A stretch of 64,000 nucleotides of DNA from a virus, in the IMG/VR virus record IMGVR_UViG_3300009506_000011, positions 20,187-84,186 of that record, one strand, 5' to 3'. The number at the start of each line of letters is the position of its first letter. The first letter of the stretch is position 1. Below are positions 53,785 through 62,625 of this stretch, piece by piece. The notes beneath the pieces were generated by a model. That model did not search any database. It had not been told where the DNA came from and saw nothing but the letters and a program-made list of their open reading frames with translations. Made by a program: the position numbers and the translations under genes.

Positions 53785-54032
53785 GACAAGCCATGATCAA
53801 CACTGCCTGGGCCTCGCCGTCGGCCTTATGTGGTCGCCGAGTTCAAGAACGGTACCGTTGTCTTGGACGACGGCTCGCTGGTCCCGGCTGGTTGCTCCTG
53901 GGAACCGCCACCCTCACCACCGCTGCCGCCACTACCGCCGGGTCCGCGGTGGTGGGAGCAAATTCGTGGGACGAGACGCCGTCGGTCGCCGAGCCGCCAG
54001 GTAGGCTTGGAGGCAACGCCGAGGGTACGTGA
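53781..54032 (+). CDS. small protein before TerL (reading frame uncertain)
   Basis: GTG at 53781 overlaps the previous stop and the TGA at 54030-54032 overlaps the TerL start, so this 83-residue frame is coupled at both ends. But from ~53830 to 53955 another frame is far more protein-like (EFKNGTVVLDDGSLVPAGCS, then a Pro-rich run), so a base may be missing near 53950. Function unknown. Confidence 0.4.
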   Translation: MRQAMINTAWASPSALCGRRVQERYRCLGRRLAGPGWLLLGTATLTTAAATTAGSAVVGANSWDETPSVAEPPGRLGGNAEGT

Positions 54033-55540
54033 TGGCCGCGCCGGCGCAAGCCGACTTCGGCGCCTGGCGCAAGGAGCCGCCCCGGAGCAAGCAGCTCGTA
54101 GAGGTCGGCCAGGAGCAGTTTCAGGCGTGGGTGCCACATCCCGGCCCGCAGCGGATGTTCCTTGCCTGCACGGCGGACGAGGCGCTTTTCGGCGGCGCTG
54201 CCGGCCCCGGAAAAAGCGAGTGTCTTCTGATAGATGCGCTCAAGCACACCCATCATCCGCGCTACCAGGCGCTGCTGCTGCGCCGGACCTACGACGAGCT
54301 CAAGAAGAGCCTCATCCGGCAAAGCGAGGCGCTCTACGACAGGCTGCCAGAAGCGAACCGGCCCACCTACAACAAGAGCGATTACTCGTGGACCTTTCCG
54401 AGCGGAGCCCGGATCGACTTCGCCCACGTCGAGCACGAGAAGGACATCGAGCGCTTCAAGTCGGCGGCCTACCAGTACGTGGCGCTCGACGAGCTGACGA
54501 CCTTCACGCGCCGCCAGTGGGACTACATCAGGAGCCGTCTGCGCTCCGCCGAGGGCATCCCGTGCCGGCTCCGAGCCGGCAGCAACCCAGACGGCCCTGG
54601 ACAGGAGTGGGTGCGGAAGCGATTCGCCCCCTGGATCTACAAGCCAGGCGAGCGGACGGACGAGTACCGCGGCCCCTACGCCAAGCCGGGGCAGAAGCTC
54701 TGGCTCATCCGCGGCGAGGACGACGAGGACGTCGTCGTCCCGAAGGGCACGCCGCACGCCATGAGCCGGACCTACATCCCGGCGCTGCTCACCGACAACC
54801 CAAGCCTCACAGAGAACGACCCTGACTACATCAGCCGCCTCATGCAGCTGGACCGGCCTACACGCGAGGCGCTGCTCAAGGGCAACTGGTTCGCCCGCGC
54901 CGACGCCGGCGACCTCTTCGACCGTGACTGGTTCGAGATCGTGCCGCGCGGCCCTGAGAGCCTCGCCGTCGCTCGCGTCCGCTGGTGGGACCGCGCCGCC
55001 ACCGAGGGTGAGAAGAAGACCAAGAACGACCCAACGAAGGCCGGCGGGCCAGACTGGACGGCGGGGGTGCTGCTCTCCAAGGACCTGTTCGGCATCTGCT
55101 ATGTCGAGGACGTGGAGCGCTTCCAGGGGCCGCCCCACGTTGTGGAGAGGCGCATCGCTGAGGTTGCCGCCGCAGACAAGAAGCGCTACGGCCACGTCAC
55201 CATCGTGCTGGCTGAGGACCCCGGTTCGTCGGGCAAGTTCGAGATCTCCCACTACATGCGCAAGGTGCTCAACCAGTACGAGGCGAGGTCGATCAAGGAG
55301 TCAGGGGACAAGGTGACGCGCGCCAAGCCCGTCTCGGCGCAGGCTGAGCAAGGCAACGTCAAGGTGGTCCAGGGGCCCTGGAATGAAGTATTCCTGCGAG
55401 AAGTGAACAGCTTCCCCCTCGGCAAGAAGGACCAGGTTGACGGTCTCAGCGGCGCCTACTCCGTGGTCGCGCCGGTCGAAGGCAGCTTCGGCGGTGGCAC
55501 GGGCGGCAGCTACGCCTCCGGCCAGACGGGAGGCTACTGA
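54032..55540 (+). CDS. terminase large subunit
   Basis: 502 residues (GTG 54029 also possible). ATPase: ADEALFGGAAGPGKSECLLI (Walker A), YQALLLRRTYDELKKSLI, YQYVALDELTTFTRRQWDYI (Walker B) and RLRAGSNPDGPG (motif III). Nuclease: VARVRWWDRAATEG, then DPGSSGKFEISHY. Drives packaging and cuts DNA. Confidence 0.93.
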   Translation: MAAPAQADFGAWRKEPPRSKQLVEVGQEQFQAWVPHPGPQRMFLACTADEALFGGAAGPGKSECLLIDALKHTHHPRYQALLLRRTYDELKKSLIRQSEALYDRLPEANRPTYNKSDYSWTFPSGARIDFAHVEHEKDIERFKSAAYQYVALDELTTFTRRQWDYIRSRLRSAEGIPCRLRAGSNPDGPGQEWVRKRFAPWIYKPGERTDEYRGPYAKPGQKLWLIRGEDDEDVVVPKGTPHAMSRTYIPALLTDNPSLTENDPDYISRLMQLDRPTREALLKGNWFARADAGDLFDRDWFEIVPRGPESLAVARVRWWDRAATEGEKKTKNDPTKAGGPDWTAGVLLSKDLFGICYVEDVERFQGPPHVVERRIAEVAAADKKRYGHVTIVLAEDPGSSGKFEISHYMRKVLNQYEARSIKESGDKVTRAKPVSAQAEQGNVKVVQGPWNEVFLREVNSFPLGKKDQVDGLSGAYSVVAPVEGSFGGGTGGSYASGQTGGY

Positions 55541-55541
55541 G

Positions 55542-55856
55542 ATGATGGTCTTCGACGCGGCCAGAGGCACGATGGGCGCGATGGTGCCAGCGAAGGAGCT
55601 TCTCGCTCGCCGGACGCGCGACCTCTTCGCTTTCTGTGTCCTCTACGGCCGAGCCGCGGCTGGCGTCGCGCGCGATGAGCTGCGCGAGCTGCGCCGGTGT
55701 GCCAGGGGTCTCGGCTCCGCTCAAGCAGCGGCCAAGCTGGCAAGTCTGCGAGCGGACGCCGCTCTGCAGGCCGAGGCGCGCAGGTTCGACCACGCGGTCG
55801 ACTTCGACGTGGCTTTTGAGCGTCACGCGAACCGACGCGCGATCATGGGGTTGTGA
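55542..55856 (+). CDS. hypothetical helical protein
   Basis: 104 residues, MMVFDAARGTMGAMVPAKEL; helical and Ala/Arg-rich. GGGAGG 9 bases upstream. Lies between TerL and portal; no family recognised. Confidence 0.5.
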   Translation: MMVFDAARGTMGAMVPAKELLARRTRDLFAFCVLYGRAAAGVARDELRELRRCARGLGSAQAAAKLASLRADAALQAEARRFDHAVDFDVAFERHANRRAIMGL

Positions 55857-56170
55857 TGGTCACCGTGGACGAAGCCGTCTCGGCGCTGAACACGATGCTT
55901 GAGGCCGATCCCGATGCGATATCGGCACTCGTGCACAAGCGAGTGCCTTGCAACGAGCGGCTCGCCGACCACCCCACCTGCCAGGTGGGCGGTGGCGACG
56001 ATGGGCCATGGATCGTTGGCTTGCTCGGCGTCCTGAACGGGATTTTCGGACGCGCGAACGGCGCCGGTCACATCGCTGCCCTAGTCGACCCCGATGTCCT
56101 AACGCAACGCCTCGGCGAAGAGCCGAAGCCGTCGATAGGTCGCGTAATCCGCTTCGTGAGGAATGGCTGA
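55856..56170 (+). CDS. conserved phage protein before portal
   Basis: 104 residues, MVTVDEAVSALNTMLEADPD; VPCNERLADHPTCQVGG and LLGVLNGIFGRANGAGHIAA. A small helical protein that I have seen placed near Mu-like or other phage structural genes. ATGA-type overlaps. Confidence 0.5.
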   Translation: MVTVDEAVSALNTMLEADPDAISALVHKRVPCNERLADHPTCQVGGGDDGPWIVGLLGVLNGIFGRANGAGHIAALVDPDVLTQRLGEEPKPSIGRVIRFVRNG

Positions 56171-57834
56171 TGGCTCCTCTGTCCTGGGCCGAGCTGCAGA
56201 AGATCATCGTGCCGCGGGAGGTCCCGACCTCCGAGGAGTACCGCTGGTATGCCGGCGCGAATGTCACGCCGCAGCGCATCCAGGAGGTGCTTCGGCAGGC
56301 CGAGTGCGGCTACATGGCGCCCCTCACCGACCTCGAAGACGAGATGCTCATGCTCGACGCGCATGGTGCAGCCGTCGCGCAGAAGCGCATGGCGGCGCTG
56401 CAGTCCCTGCCGTGGTCGGTAACCGCGGCCAAGGGCGAGGGCATCGACGACGGCCTGGCTGAGGAGATCGCCGACGCTACCCGGCGCATGTACGAAGGCA
56501 TCCCGGCTTTTGACGATGCCATCTACAACCAGGCATGGGGCACTTTCCACGCCCGCGCCTGCCACGAAATCCACTGGGACACCTATCCGCGCCGGCCGCA
56601 CTTCCGGCCGCGTGAGCTGCAATGGATCAAGGCGCGCCGTCTGAGCTTCGGCCCCGCGCGGCAGCTGCTCATCGTCGAGCCGTGGTTGGCCCCGAGCGGC
56701 TTCCAGAGCCGAGGCATAGACACTACCGCCTGGCCCTGCCACTTCTGGACCTTCACGCCGAAGCTCTTTGGTGAGTACCCCGAGAAGGAGGGGATCGGCC
56801 CGCGGATGCTCTACTGGATGCTTTTCAAGCGGCTCAGCTGGCGCTGGCGCTTGCTGCTGCTTGAGATCTTCGCGTTGCCGTGGCGAATCGTCAAAGCGCG
56901 ATACGACGCCAATGGCAACCCGATGGCGAGCGCCGACCAGATCAAGGCAGCCGCCGAGATAGTGCAGCGGCTCGGTCTCGACTCGACCGCGTGGCTCGGA
57001 CCCGGCATCGACATCGAAGTGGTCACGGTGGACGCCGCCTCTTCGGACCTCTTCCAGACGACGGGCGCGGACGCCGACCTCCAGCTGAGCAAGATCGCCC
57101 TCGGCAACACCGCCACCACCGAGGGGAACGAGAGCAACCGCTCAAACAGCATCATTCAGCTCGGCTCTGAGGAGCTGCTTAACGCCAAGGACGCGAGCGG
57201 CATGTCGGGGTCAATCAACCGCGACATCGGCATCCCGTTCACCGGCCTCAACTACGGTTGGGACAAGCTCGACCATGCCGCCGTCTTCAAGATCAAGGCC
57301 GAGCCGGCGCGCGATACGACGAAAGAGCTAGAGCATGCAGACAAGCTGCTCAGCATGGGCGCACCCATAGCGCTTAACCAGCTCTACGAGGTTTCCGGTT
57401 GGCGCGCGCCGAACGAGGAACCTTACGTCGTTCGCGGCGGCGATGGCATCGCTCGCGTCGTCGATCCGAGCGCGCCTGCAGCGCCAGAGCCAGAGCGTAA
57501 CCCGGACGATGCCGTGGCCGTCGCCGGTGACCTCGAAGACAGCGGCACCGGTCAAGCCGCGGAGAACGCCGAGGCCGACCTCGAAGCGCTGGAGCGAGCG
57601 AAGGCTCACCCGCAATGCAACGTAGCTCGGGACTGGCTTCGCGAAGAGGGTCTCGATGGGCAGGATATCGAGCGCGCCATTGAGCTGTGCTTGACGGGAC
57701 AAATCCGGCGGCTCGATACCGTACCGATGCTCACGGACGCGGCGGCGAGGCGGCTGAGCATGACGATCATCCCGCCTTTCCGCATCGTGCCGGCGCCAGG
57801 AGAGCCGGCTCGCCCCTTTCTCGGCTGGACATGA
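56170..57834 (+). CDS. portal protein, DUF935/Mu gp29-like
   Basis: 554 residues. QRIQEVLRQAECGYMAPLTD, EDEMLMLDAHGAAVAQKRMA, LQSLPWSVTA and later WPCHFWTFTPKLFGEYPEKE, EIFALPWRIVKARYDANGNP, FTGLNYGWDKLDHAAVFKIK are the DUF935 blocks. Forms the vertex ring through which DNA passes. Confidence 0.88.
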   Translation: MAPLSWAELQKIIVPREVPTSEEYRWYAGANVTPQRIQEVLRQAECGYMAPLTDLEDEMLMLDAHGAAVAQKRMAALQSLPWSVTAAKGEGIDDGLAEEIADATRRMYEGIPAFDDAIYNQAWGTFHARACHEIHWDTYPRRPHFRPRELQWIKARRLSFGPARQLLIVEPWLAPSGFQSRGIDTTAWPCHFWTFTPKLFGEYPEKEGIGPRMLYWMLFKRLSWRWRLLLLEIFALPWRIVKARYDANGNPMASADQIKAAAEIVQRLGLDSTAWLGPGIDIEVVTVDAASSDLFQTTGADADLQLSKIALGNTATTEGNESNRSNSIIQLGSEELLNAKDASGMSGSINRDIGIPFTGLNYGWDKLDHAAVFKIKAEPARDTTKELEHADKLLSMGAPIALNQLYEVSGWRAPNEEPYVVRGGDGIARVVDPSAPAAPEPERNPDDAVAVAGDLEDSGTGQAAENAEADLEALERAKAHPQCNVARDWLREEGLDGQDIERAIELCLTGQIRRLDTVPMLTDAAARRLSMTIIPPFRIVPAPGEPARPFLGWT

Positions 57835-58073
57835 CCTACGAGCGCCGGCCAGATCGCCGCTGGCGGAAGGCGGCGCGCAACGCGGTTCGATCGGCGCTTC
57901 GCAGCGGGACGATGAAGCCGGAGCCGTGCAAGCACGCGAGCAGTCTGTGCAGCGGGCGAGTGACGGCGCACCATCACAGCGGCTACAGCCGGCCCCATTG
58001 GCTGGACGTGGTCTGGCTCTGCCGCTACCACCACGCGCTGCAGCACCGACTGGAGCGAGCCACCGGCAGATAG
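57831..58073 (+). CDS. HNH-like zinc-binding protein
   Basis: 80 residues. CKHASSLCSGRVTAHHHSGY and SRPHWLDVVWLCRYHHALQH keep the 'aHH.sGY.kPldVvWLC..HH' pattern of small phage HNH-type domains, but lack an obvious full CxxC at the N-side. Possibly inserted between portal and head genes as a homing-type element. Confidence 0.6.
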   Translation: MTYERRPDRRWRKAARNAVRSALRSGTMKPEPCKHASSLCSGRVTAHHHSGYSRPHWLDVVWLCRYHHALQHRLERATGR

Positions 58074-58078
58074 AAATT

Positions 58079-58117
58079 CGACAGACGGCTGCGGGGGTTT
58101 TTGACGATCTGTCGACC
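58079..58117. repeat. 8-bp inverted repeat upstream of head gene
   Basis: TCGACAGA and TCTGTCGA flank a 22-bp centre with a GGGGGTTTTT run. Could be an operator or the footprint of an insertion; the 58074-58192 gap holds nothing else. Confidence 0.4.
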
Positions 58118-58192
58118 TATAAGCCGGCTGGCGCTACAACCGCTCAGAAAGAAAAGCGTCTCGTAGCGCCGCCAAGCGGCGCTCCGTCCGAC

Positions 58193-61100
58193 GTGGTGGA
58201 CGAGCAGCTTGTCGCCGGTGAGCTGGCCGCGCTGCGCATGACGAACCAGCTCCTGATCGCCGTCGGCCGCGCCGGGATCCTCGGCGACGTGGCAGACATC
58301 GTGAACCAGGCCGCCGGTTTGGTGGACGAGGCGCCGCTCGTTGATGCCATCTACCTCGCCACCGCGAAGGCCGCGATGCTCGGCGCCGACGACTCGGACG
58401 TTGAAGCAGAGGACGAGACGGTCATCGCGCCGGATCGCTTCGCACGGTGGGGCGGCGGCGCCGGTTGCGGCTGCGGCTGTGCCACCACGGCGGCCGCCCG
58501 TGCACCATCGTGTACCGGATCCAGAACCGCAGCACCGCCTGCTCAGCCGCGCTCAGCCCAGCCTCCCGAGCCCACTTCCTCGCTAGCTCACTTGCCGTCA
58601 TACTCCCTTGATCGCCAGAACGACGCCAACCCGGAAAGCCATCTTGACAGCGCCGGCGTTTTGGCGGATGCTCCCGCTGAAGGGGCGCAAGCCTCTGTCG
58701 TGAACTGCGTAGAAGGAACGGCTCCCCTTGCCAGCGAGCCACCGAACCCGGCAACCGCGCCGGGTTTGGCATTTGTGCTTGACGCGGCGCCGGAGCCGTG
58801 CTCAGCTGACGCTCGCAGCTCGGGGGCCTCTCGCGCTGCGGCCACCGAGCCCAGCCAAAAGCTCGTTGGCGCTGACTCAGAGCTTGAACCCGTAACCGGG
58901 AGCAAACGGGACCCGGCGGCAGGCGCCCCTGCTGAGGTTGCAGCCCCGTCGGGCGTAGACGGAGGCTGCGTCAATTTGGCCCTTGACAGCGCGGAGCCGT
59001 TGTGCTCTTCTACAAGCACGCCTCATGGAGCCATAGCTCGGGGCCGAGAAGCCGGCTTTGCCGGCTTTGCCATTATGGGGGCCTCACCGCCGGTGAGGGT
59101 TGACAGCGCGGCCGAGCCGTGCTGTAATGAGTCGAGCCTTGCCTGTTCGTTGAGCGCCGTTAGCCGTGAGTCTAGCGGCGTTTTTTTTGCTGGCCCCGCC
59201 GGCCGCCCCGGCTCCAAGTCGTTCACCGACGCCGTCCGGGAGTTCCGCAGCCGCGGCGCGGTGACGAGAGACGTCTTCGATGCGATGACCGCGGAGGAGC
59301 GCGCGCGGAGCTTCACGGTCGCTCGCCTCCTCACGAAGGAGAGCGTCGCCGTCGTCCAGGACGAGCTGGCGCGCGCCATCGAAGCCGGGGAGTCACTCCG
59401 CAAATTCCGCGTGAACCTCCGTCAGCGGATGCAGTCGAGCGGGATCGCCATCGCGCCGAAGTGGCGGTCAAAAGGCGACGCCGCGAGCCTCGACGCGCTG
59501 GACGCCAGCCACGTCGAGACGGTCTACCGCAACAGCGTGATGAGCGCCTACAGCGCCGGCCGGGCGAAGCACATGACGCAGCCGCACATCGTGGCGGCGC
59601 GGCCGTACTGGCAGAACATGACGGTGAACGACGGCCCGCCCCGGCAGCGGCCGACTCACCGCGCGGTGCACGGCTGGGTGATGCGCGCAGACGATCCTGG
59701 GTGGCAAGTCACATATGCCCCGCATGGCCACAATTGCCGCTGTAGAACTATCGTTAGATCGGCCGCCTGGGTCGAGCGCAACGGCCCCCGAATGCACTCC
59801 GGTCCGCTGCCGGACCTGCCTGATCCCGGCTGGACCTGCCGTCCACCGCCGGCGGTGGTGATCCCGCCCGAGCCGGTGCCGAAGCCAGACACCAAGGCGG
59901 AGCCGCCGCTGGCGCCACGTCCCTCCCGGGGTTCGAGCCTGCTGCGCGAAGGCGACGAGCAGCTCGACAACGAGACGCGCGCCGCACTCGAGCGGCTCGA
60001 CAGCTACGACAAGGACGAGCAGGGCCAGATCAGCATGCGAGCGCTCGGCTTCATCGAGCCGAAACCGACGGAGCTGGAGCGCATCAAGGAGCTGCTCGGC
60101 GCCCGAGGCGCCGCGCTCGAGCAGCGCTTCGGCCGCGCCATCGCCGAGCCGATGGCCGGCTACGAGATCGCCGCCGGCGCGAAGGTGGACGGCGCTGCCG
60201 CCGCCGAGGCGGCCAGGGCCTGGGATACCGTGCCGTTGCCCCGAGTGCTGCGCATCGGCAACAGCTACCACCTCCTCGACGGTGACGCAGCCGCCGCTGC
60301 CCAGGTGTCCAGCGAGCGGGGTCTGAGCGGCCTCGGCGCCTTGCGAGCGCGCGTTGTCGAGGCGCCCATCAACCGCCTCCCCAAGGCGCCTGCGAGCCGC
60401 GCTGACGCCGTCCGAGAGCTCGGCGAGGCGGCAACCGGCCTGCGGTCCGACCGCGCCTCACAGGCACGCATGCGGCTAGCTCTGCAGGACATACTCCACG
60501 GGGAGGGGATGGCGAGCCGGGACAACCTCGAGACCCGCGAGATGGCTGAACGGATCAGCGTGCTTCGCTCCAACGTCGTCCGCGCTGGCCACGCCTGGAA
60601 CGGCCAGGTGGAGATCGCCGCCTCGGTCCTGGACGAGGCGCAAGCCGGTCTCACCGCCGCGCGCGCCGGCCGGGAGCTGTCGGCGGGTCAGCAGCGCGCC
60701 ATCTCGACCCTTTTCCACGAGGAGATCCACGGCACCTCGCCCATCGCCAGGTCCGCTTACGAGGCGCATGGCGCGGCGCTTGAGGAGGCCGGCGCCGAGA
60801 TCCTCGCCCGACGGCAAGCGCGCAAGCTGCTCGGCTTGCGGAGCGCCGCCGCTGATGAGGCGCTCGGCCTGCCGACGAAGCCGATCACAAGCAAGGTCGG
60901 CGGCGGTGAGATGGCGTACGTCCGCGCCTATGAGGGGCCTGTGTCCAGGCTGCTGGTCACCGTCGGCCGCTACGACGTGAGCGCGGCAGACGTCGAGGCG
61001 GCGCTCGTCCGGATGCGCGCCGCGAGCGCTGCTCGGTTCGAGACGGCGGATGCGTACCTCTCGGGCTTCGTGGCCGAGCTGCCGGTGGCTGAAGCGCAGC

Positions 61101-61705
61101 GGCCGCTGCTAACCCGCCAGCTCAAGCAGGCGCTGCGGTCGACCACGCTGGAGCTGGGTTACTGGCGCGGACACGAGATCCGCAGAGTCGCCGCAGACGC
61201 ATGGGCCTACTCGGACACAGGCGAGTCGGTGTCGTCGCAGCCCGCCCGCGCTTGCGGCCGCTGCGGTGGCGCGGTCACAAGCGAAGGCCACGATGCCTGC
61301 CTCGGCACGCTCCCCGGGGTCATGAACGCGTGCTGCGGCCACGGTCGCATGGCTGACGCCTACGTCCAGCTGAACGATGGGCGCATCCTTCAGGGACAAG
61401 AGGCGGCAAAGTGGATCGCTGGCCATACGGCCACGTCAAAACGCGTACTTAGCGCATGGAGCAAACGCAAAAGACCCATTTCGTGCCAGGCGCGGTCAGC
61501 AGTCTACGAGCTGGAGCGCAACGACACCGCGGGAGCCGTCAGCGTGTTCGAGGCGGCTCTGAGCAAGGCTGAGCCGGCGGAGCTACAGGACCTCGCCCGG
61601 ATGCTGCTCCGGCTGCAGGACAACCCCGAGGCGGCCGCGGAGCTGCTCGACTACTTTGGCGAGCTAGCAGCAGTGCACCAAAGCGACCCCGCGGCTCGCC
61701 TGTGA
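58193..61705 (+). CDS. Mu F-like minor head protein with protease-like extension; frame spans an RNA-gene array
   Basis: One frame is open throughout, but not all is likely coding. 58193-58480 encodes helices (MTNQLLIAVGRAGILGDVAD). 58600-59200 has mixed third-position bases and carries promoters and terminators. From ~59210: KSFTDAVREFRSRGAVTRDV, then the Mu F core (VYRNSVMSAYSAGRAKHMTQ, WQNMTVNDGPPRQRPTHRAV, APHGHNCRCRTIV). Residues beyond ~800 include HEEIHGTSPIARSAYEAHGA, an HExxH zinc-peptidase motif, and PGVMNACCGHG. The head gene may really begin at GTG 59261 or nearby. Confidence 0.65.
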   Translation: MVDEQLVAGELAALRMTNQLLIAVGRAGILGDVADIVNQAAGLVDEAPLVDAIYLATAKAAMLGADDSDVEAEDETVIAPDRFARWGGGAGCGCGCATTAAARAPSCTGSRTAAPPAQPRSAQPPEPTSSLAHLPSYSLDRQNDANPESHLDSAGVLADAPAEGAQASVVNCVEGTAPLASEPPNPATAPGLAFVLDAAPEPCSADARSSGASRAAATEPSQKLVGADSELEPVTGSKRDPAAGAPAEVAAPSGVDGGCVNLALDSAEPLCSSTSTPHGAIARGREAGFAGFAIMGASPPVRVDSAAEPCCNESSLACSLSAVSRESSGVFFAGPAGRPGSKSFTDAVREFRSRGAVTRDVFDAMTAEERARSFTVARLLTKESVAVVQDELARAIEAGESLRKFRVNLRQRMQSSGIAIAPKWRSKGDAASLDALDASHVETVYRNSVMSAYSAGRAKHMTQPHIVAARPYWQNMTVNDGPPRQRPTHRAVHGWVMRADDPGWQVTYAPHGHNCRCRTIVRSAAWVERNGPRMHSGPLPDLPDPGWTCRPPPAVVIPPEPVPKPDTKAEPPLAPRPSRGSSLLREGDEQLDNETRAALERLDSYDKDEQGQISMRALGFIEPKPTELERIKELLGARGAALEQRFGRAIAEPMAGYEIAAGAKVDGAAAAEAARAWDTVPLPRVLRIGNSYHLLDGDAAAAAQVSSERGLSGLGALRARVVEAPINRLPKAPASRADAVRELGEAATGLRSDRASQARMRLALQDILHGEGMASRDNLETREMAERISVLRSNVVRAGHAWNGQVEIAASVLDEAQAGLTAARAGRELSAGQQRAISTLFHEEIHGTSPIARSAYEAHGAALEEAGAEILARRQARKLLGLRSAAADEALGLPTKPITSKVGGGEMAYVRAYEGPVSRLLVTVGRYDVSAADVEAALVRMRAASAARFETADAYLSGFVAELPVAEAQRPLLTRQLKQALRSTTLELGYWRGHEIRRVAADAWAYSDTGESVSSQPARACGRCGGAVTSEGHDACLGTLPGVMNACCGHGRMADAYVQLNDGRILQGQEAAKWIAGHTATSKRVLSAWSKRKRPISCQARSAVYELERNDTAGAVSVFEAALSKAEPAELQDLARMLLRLQDNPEAAAELLDYFGELAAVHQSDPAARL
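58422..58601 (-). CDS. possible small reverse gene inside the head-gene frame
   Basis: 59 residues, MTASELARKWAREAGLSAAE then QAVLRFWIRYTMVHGRPPWW and a basic tail. Looks like a real helical DNA-binding-type protein opposite the least protein-like part of the forward frame. No clear promoter; ribosome site AGGGAG is too close to the ATG. Confidence 0.3.
   Translation of the reverse strand: MTASELARKWAREAGLSAAEQAVLRFWIRYTMVHGRPPWWHSRSRNRRRRPTVRSDPAR
58644..58776 (+). ncRNA. RNA unit a: promoter plus terminator-like hairpin
   Basis: TTGACA 58644-58649, 17-bp spacer, GATGCT 58667-58672; predicted RNA ~58679 to ~58775 ends at hairpin AACCCGGC-AACCGC-GCCGGGTT followed by a T-rich stretch. Confidence 0.5.
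58779..58978 (+). ncRNA. RNA unit b: promoter plus hairpin
   Basis: TTGACG 58779-58784, 17-bp spacer ending GAGCCGTGC, TCAGCT 58802-58807; predicted RNA ~58814-58978 ends in an 11-bp hairpin (58940-58969, one bulged A) then TCAATTT. Confidence 0.45.
58983..59076 (+). ncRNA. RNA unit c: promoter plus hairpin
   Basis: TTGACA 58983-58988, 17-bp spacer ending TTGTGC, TCTTCT 59006-59011; predicted RNA ~59018-59076 ends at AAGCCGGC-TTT-GCCGGCTT followed by TGCCATTAT. Confidence 0.5.
59100..59188 (+). ncRNA. RNA unit d: near-consensus promoter and strong terminator
   Basis: TTGACA 59100-59105, 17-bp spacer ending in TGC (extended -10), TGTAAT 59123-59128; predicted RNA ~59135 to 59188, about 54 nt, ending at the terminator with eight Ts. 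Confidence 0.65.
59155..59188 (+). terminator. Rho-independent terminator
   Basis: CGCCGTTAG pairs with CTAGCGGCG (one G-U) around an 8-nt loop and is followed by TTTTTTTT. The clearest terminator in the window, lying in the middle of a long open frame. Confidence 0.8.
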
Positions 61706-62625
61706 TGCAAATTGCGCGGCTGATACCGTGCGCCTACCCAGTCCTTCCAGGAAACGGTACGATCGAGGCCGCTTGCCACCCAGCGACAAAAGCCTAGCAG
61801 CTCGGGCGTGCGGCGATATGGCATGGGATACGGCGTGACACCGAGGTCCCGCAAGCGCGCACGGCGATAGTCCCTGTCTTCGTGGCTTTCTGCTTGGTCG
61901 TATCCGATCAGCATGTAGGCCATGACGTGACTCGGGCGCACGCCGGCGTCGAGCAGTCGACAAATGCCGCGCGTAACAACAAGCTCATCCTCGCGCCGAT
62001 CCCAAGCCACATAGAGCCGCTTGTCGCGCATGTTGATGGCACGGTAATCAACGCCTGCGATGGCGGCCGCTTGTTCCGCTGCCAGGCTCCTCACGTTGAT
62101 GCCTTGACAGAAGCTGACTCTGAAACCGGCCAGCTCAGCAACACGTTCACGCCAGGCCGACTGCCCGAAAAAATCTGCGTCTAGCAGTATCAAGTGGCGC
62201 GGATGGCATGAACCGCGCCACAGTTCAGGAATGGTGGCAACGGAGCGCGGCTGGCCCTCGGTCCGCGGAACGACGCAGAAGGAGCAGCGTTGGCGGCAAC
62301 CGCGAGATGTGAAGCCCATGGACGGCCCGAACCCCGGATACAGACTCCAGTCGTACCTGGCCTCAAGCTGCTCGAGATTCGCTTGCTCGTCTGCTCCCGG
62401 TCCACCGATTGCTGCATGCGGCCATTGCCGGCGCACTGCCGCTACCAGGGCCCTACTCGTGCTGAAGAGCGATGAGGCGTAGACTCGATCCCACCGACCG
62501 AAAAGCTCTCCGGGAATGCGCCCCCTAACCAAGGTCACCTCGTCGCCACGGTGATGTGCGGCGAGCCGCATCAAAGCGAGGTTCGGGAGTTTCCCATCGA
62601 GCTGCAACAAGAGCACGCGCATCAC
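61651..62625 (-). CDS. radical SAM protein with B12-type N-domain
   Basis: 324 residues. N-terminal ~100 residues have the cobalamin-binding-like layout (LMRLAAHHRGDEVTLVRG, AAIGGPGADEQANLEQLE). GFTSRGCRQRCSFCVVPRTE carries the CxxxCxxC cluster motif. LDADFFGQSAWRERVAEL and GVRPSHVMAYMLIGYDQAES follow the barrel. Product unknown. Ends tail-to-tail over the head-gene end. Confidence 0.8.
   Translation of the reverse strand: MMRVLLLQLDGKLPNLALMRLAAHHRGDEVTLVRGRIPGELFGRWDRVYASSLFSTSRALVAAVRRQWPHAAIGGPGADEQANLEQLEARYDWSLYPGFGPSMGFTSRGCRQRCSFCVVPRTEGQPRSVATIPELWRGSCHPRHLILLDADFFGQSAWRERVAELAGFRVSFCQGINVRSLAAEQAAAIAGVDYRAINMRDKRLYVAWDRREDELVVTRGICRLLDAGVRPSHVMAYMLIGYDQAESHEDRDYRRARLRDLGVTPYPMPYRRTPELLGFCRWVASGLDRTVSWKDWVGARYQPRNLHHRRAAGSLWCTAASSPK

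Noticed and set aside
57926-61705. A single 1259-residue head protein from 57926
   Set aside because: The first part overlaps the HNH-like gene in another frame, and the stretch near 58.6-59.2 kb has promoters, terminators and atypical third bases. The open frame is likely a GC effect.
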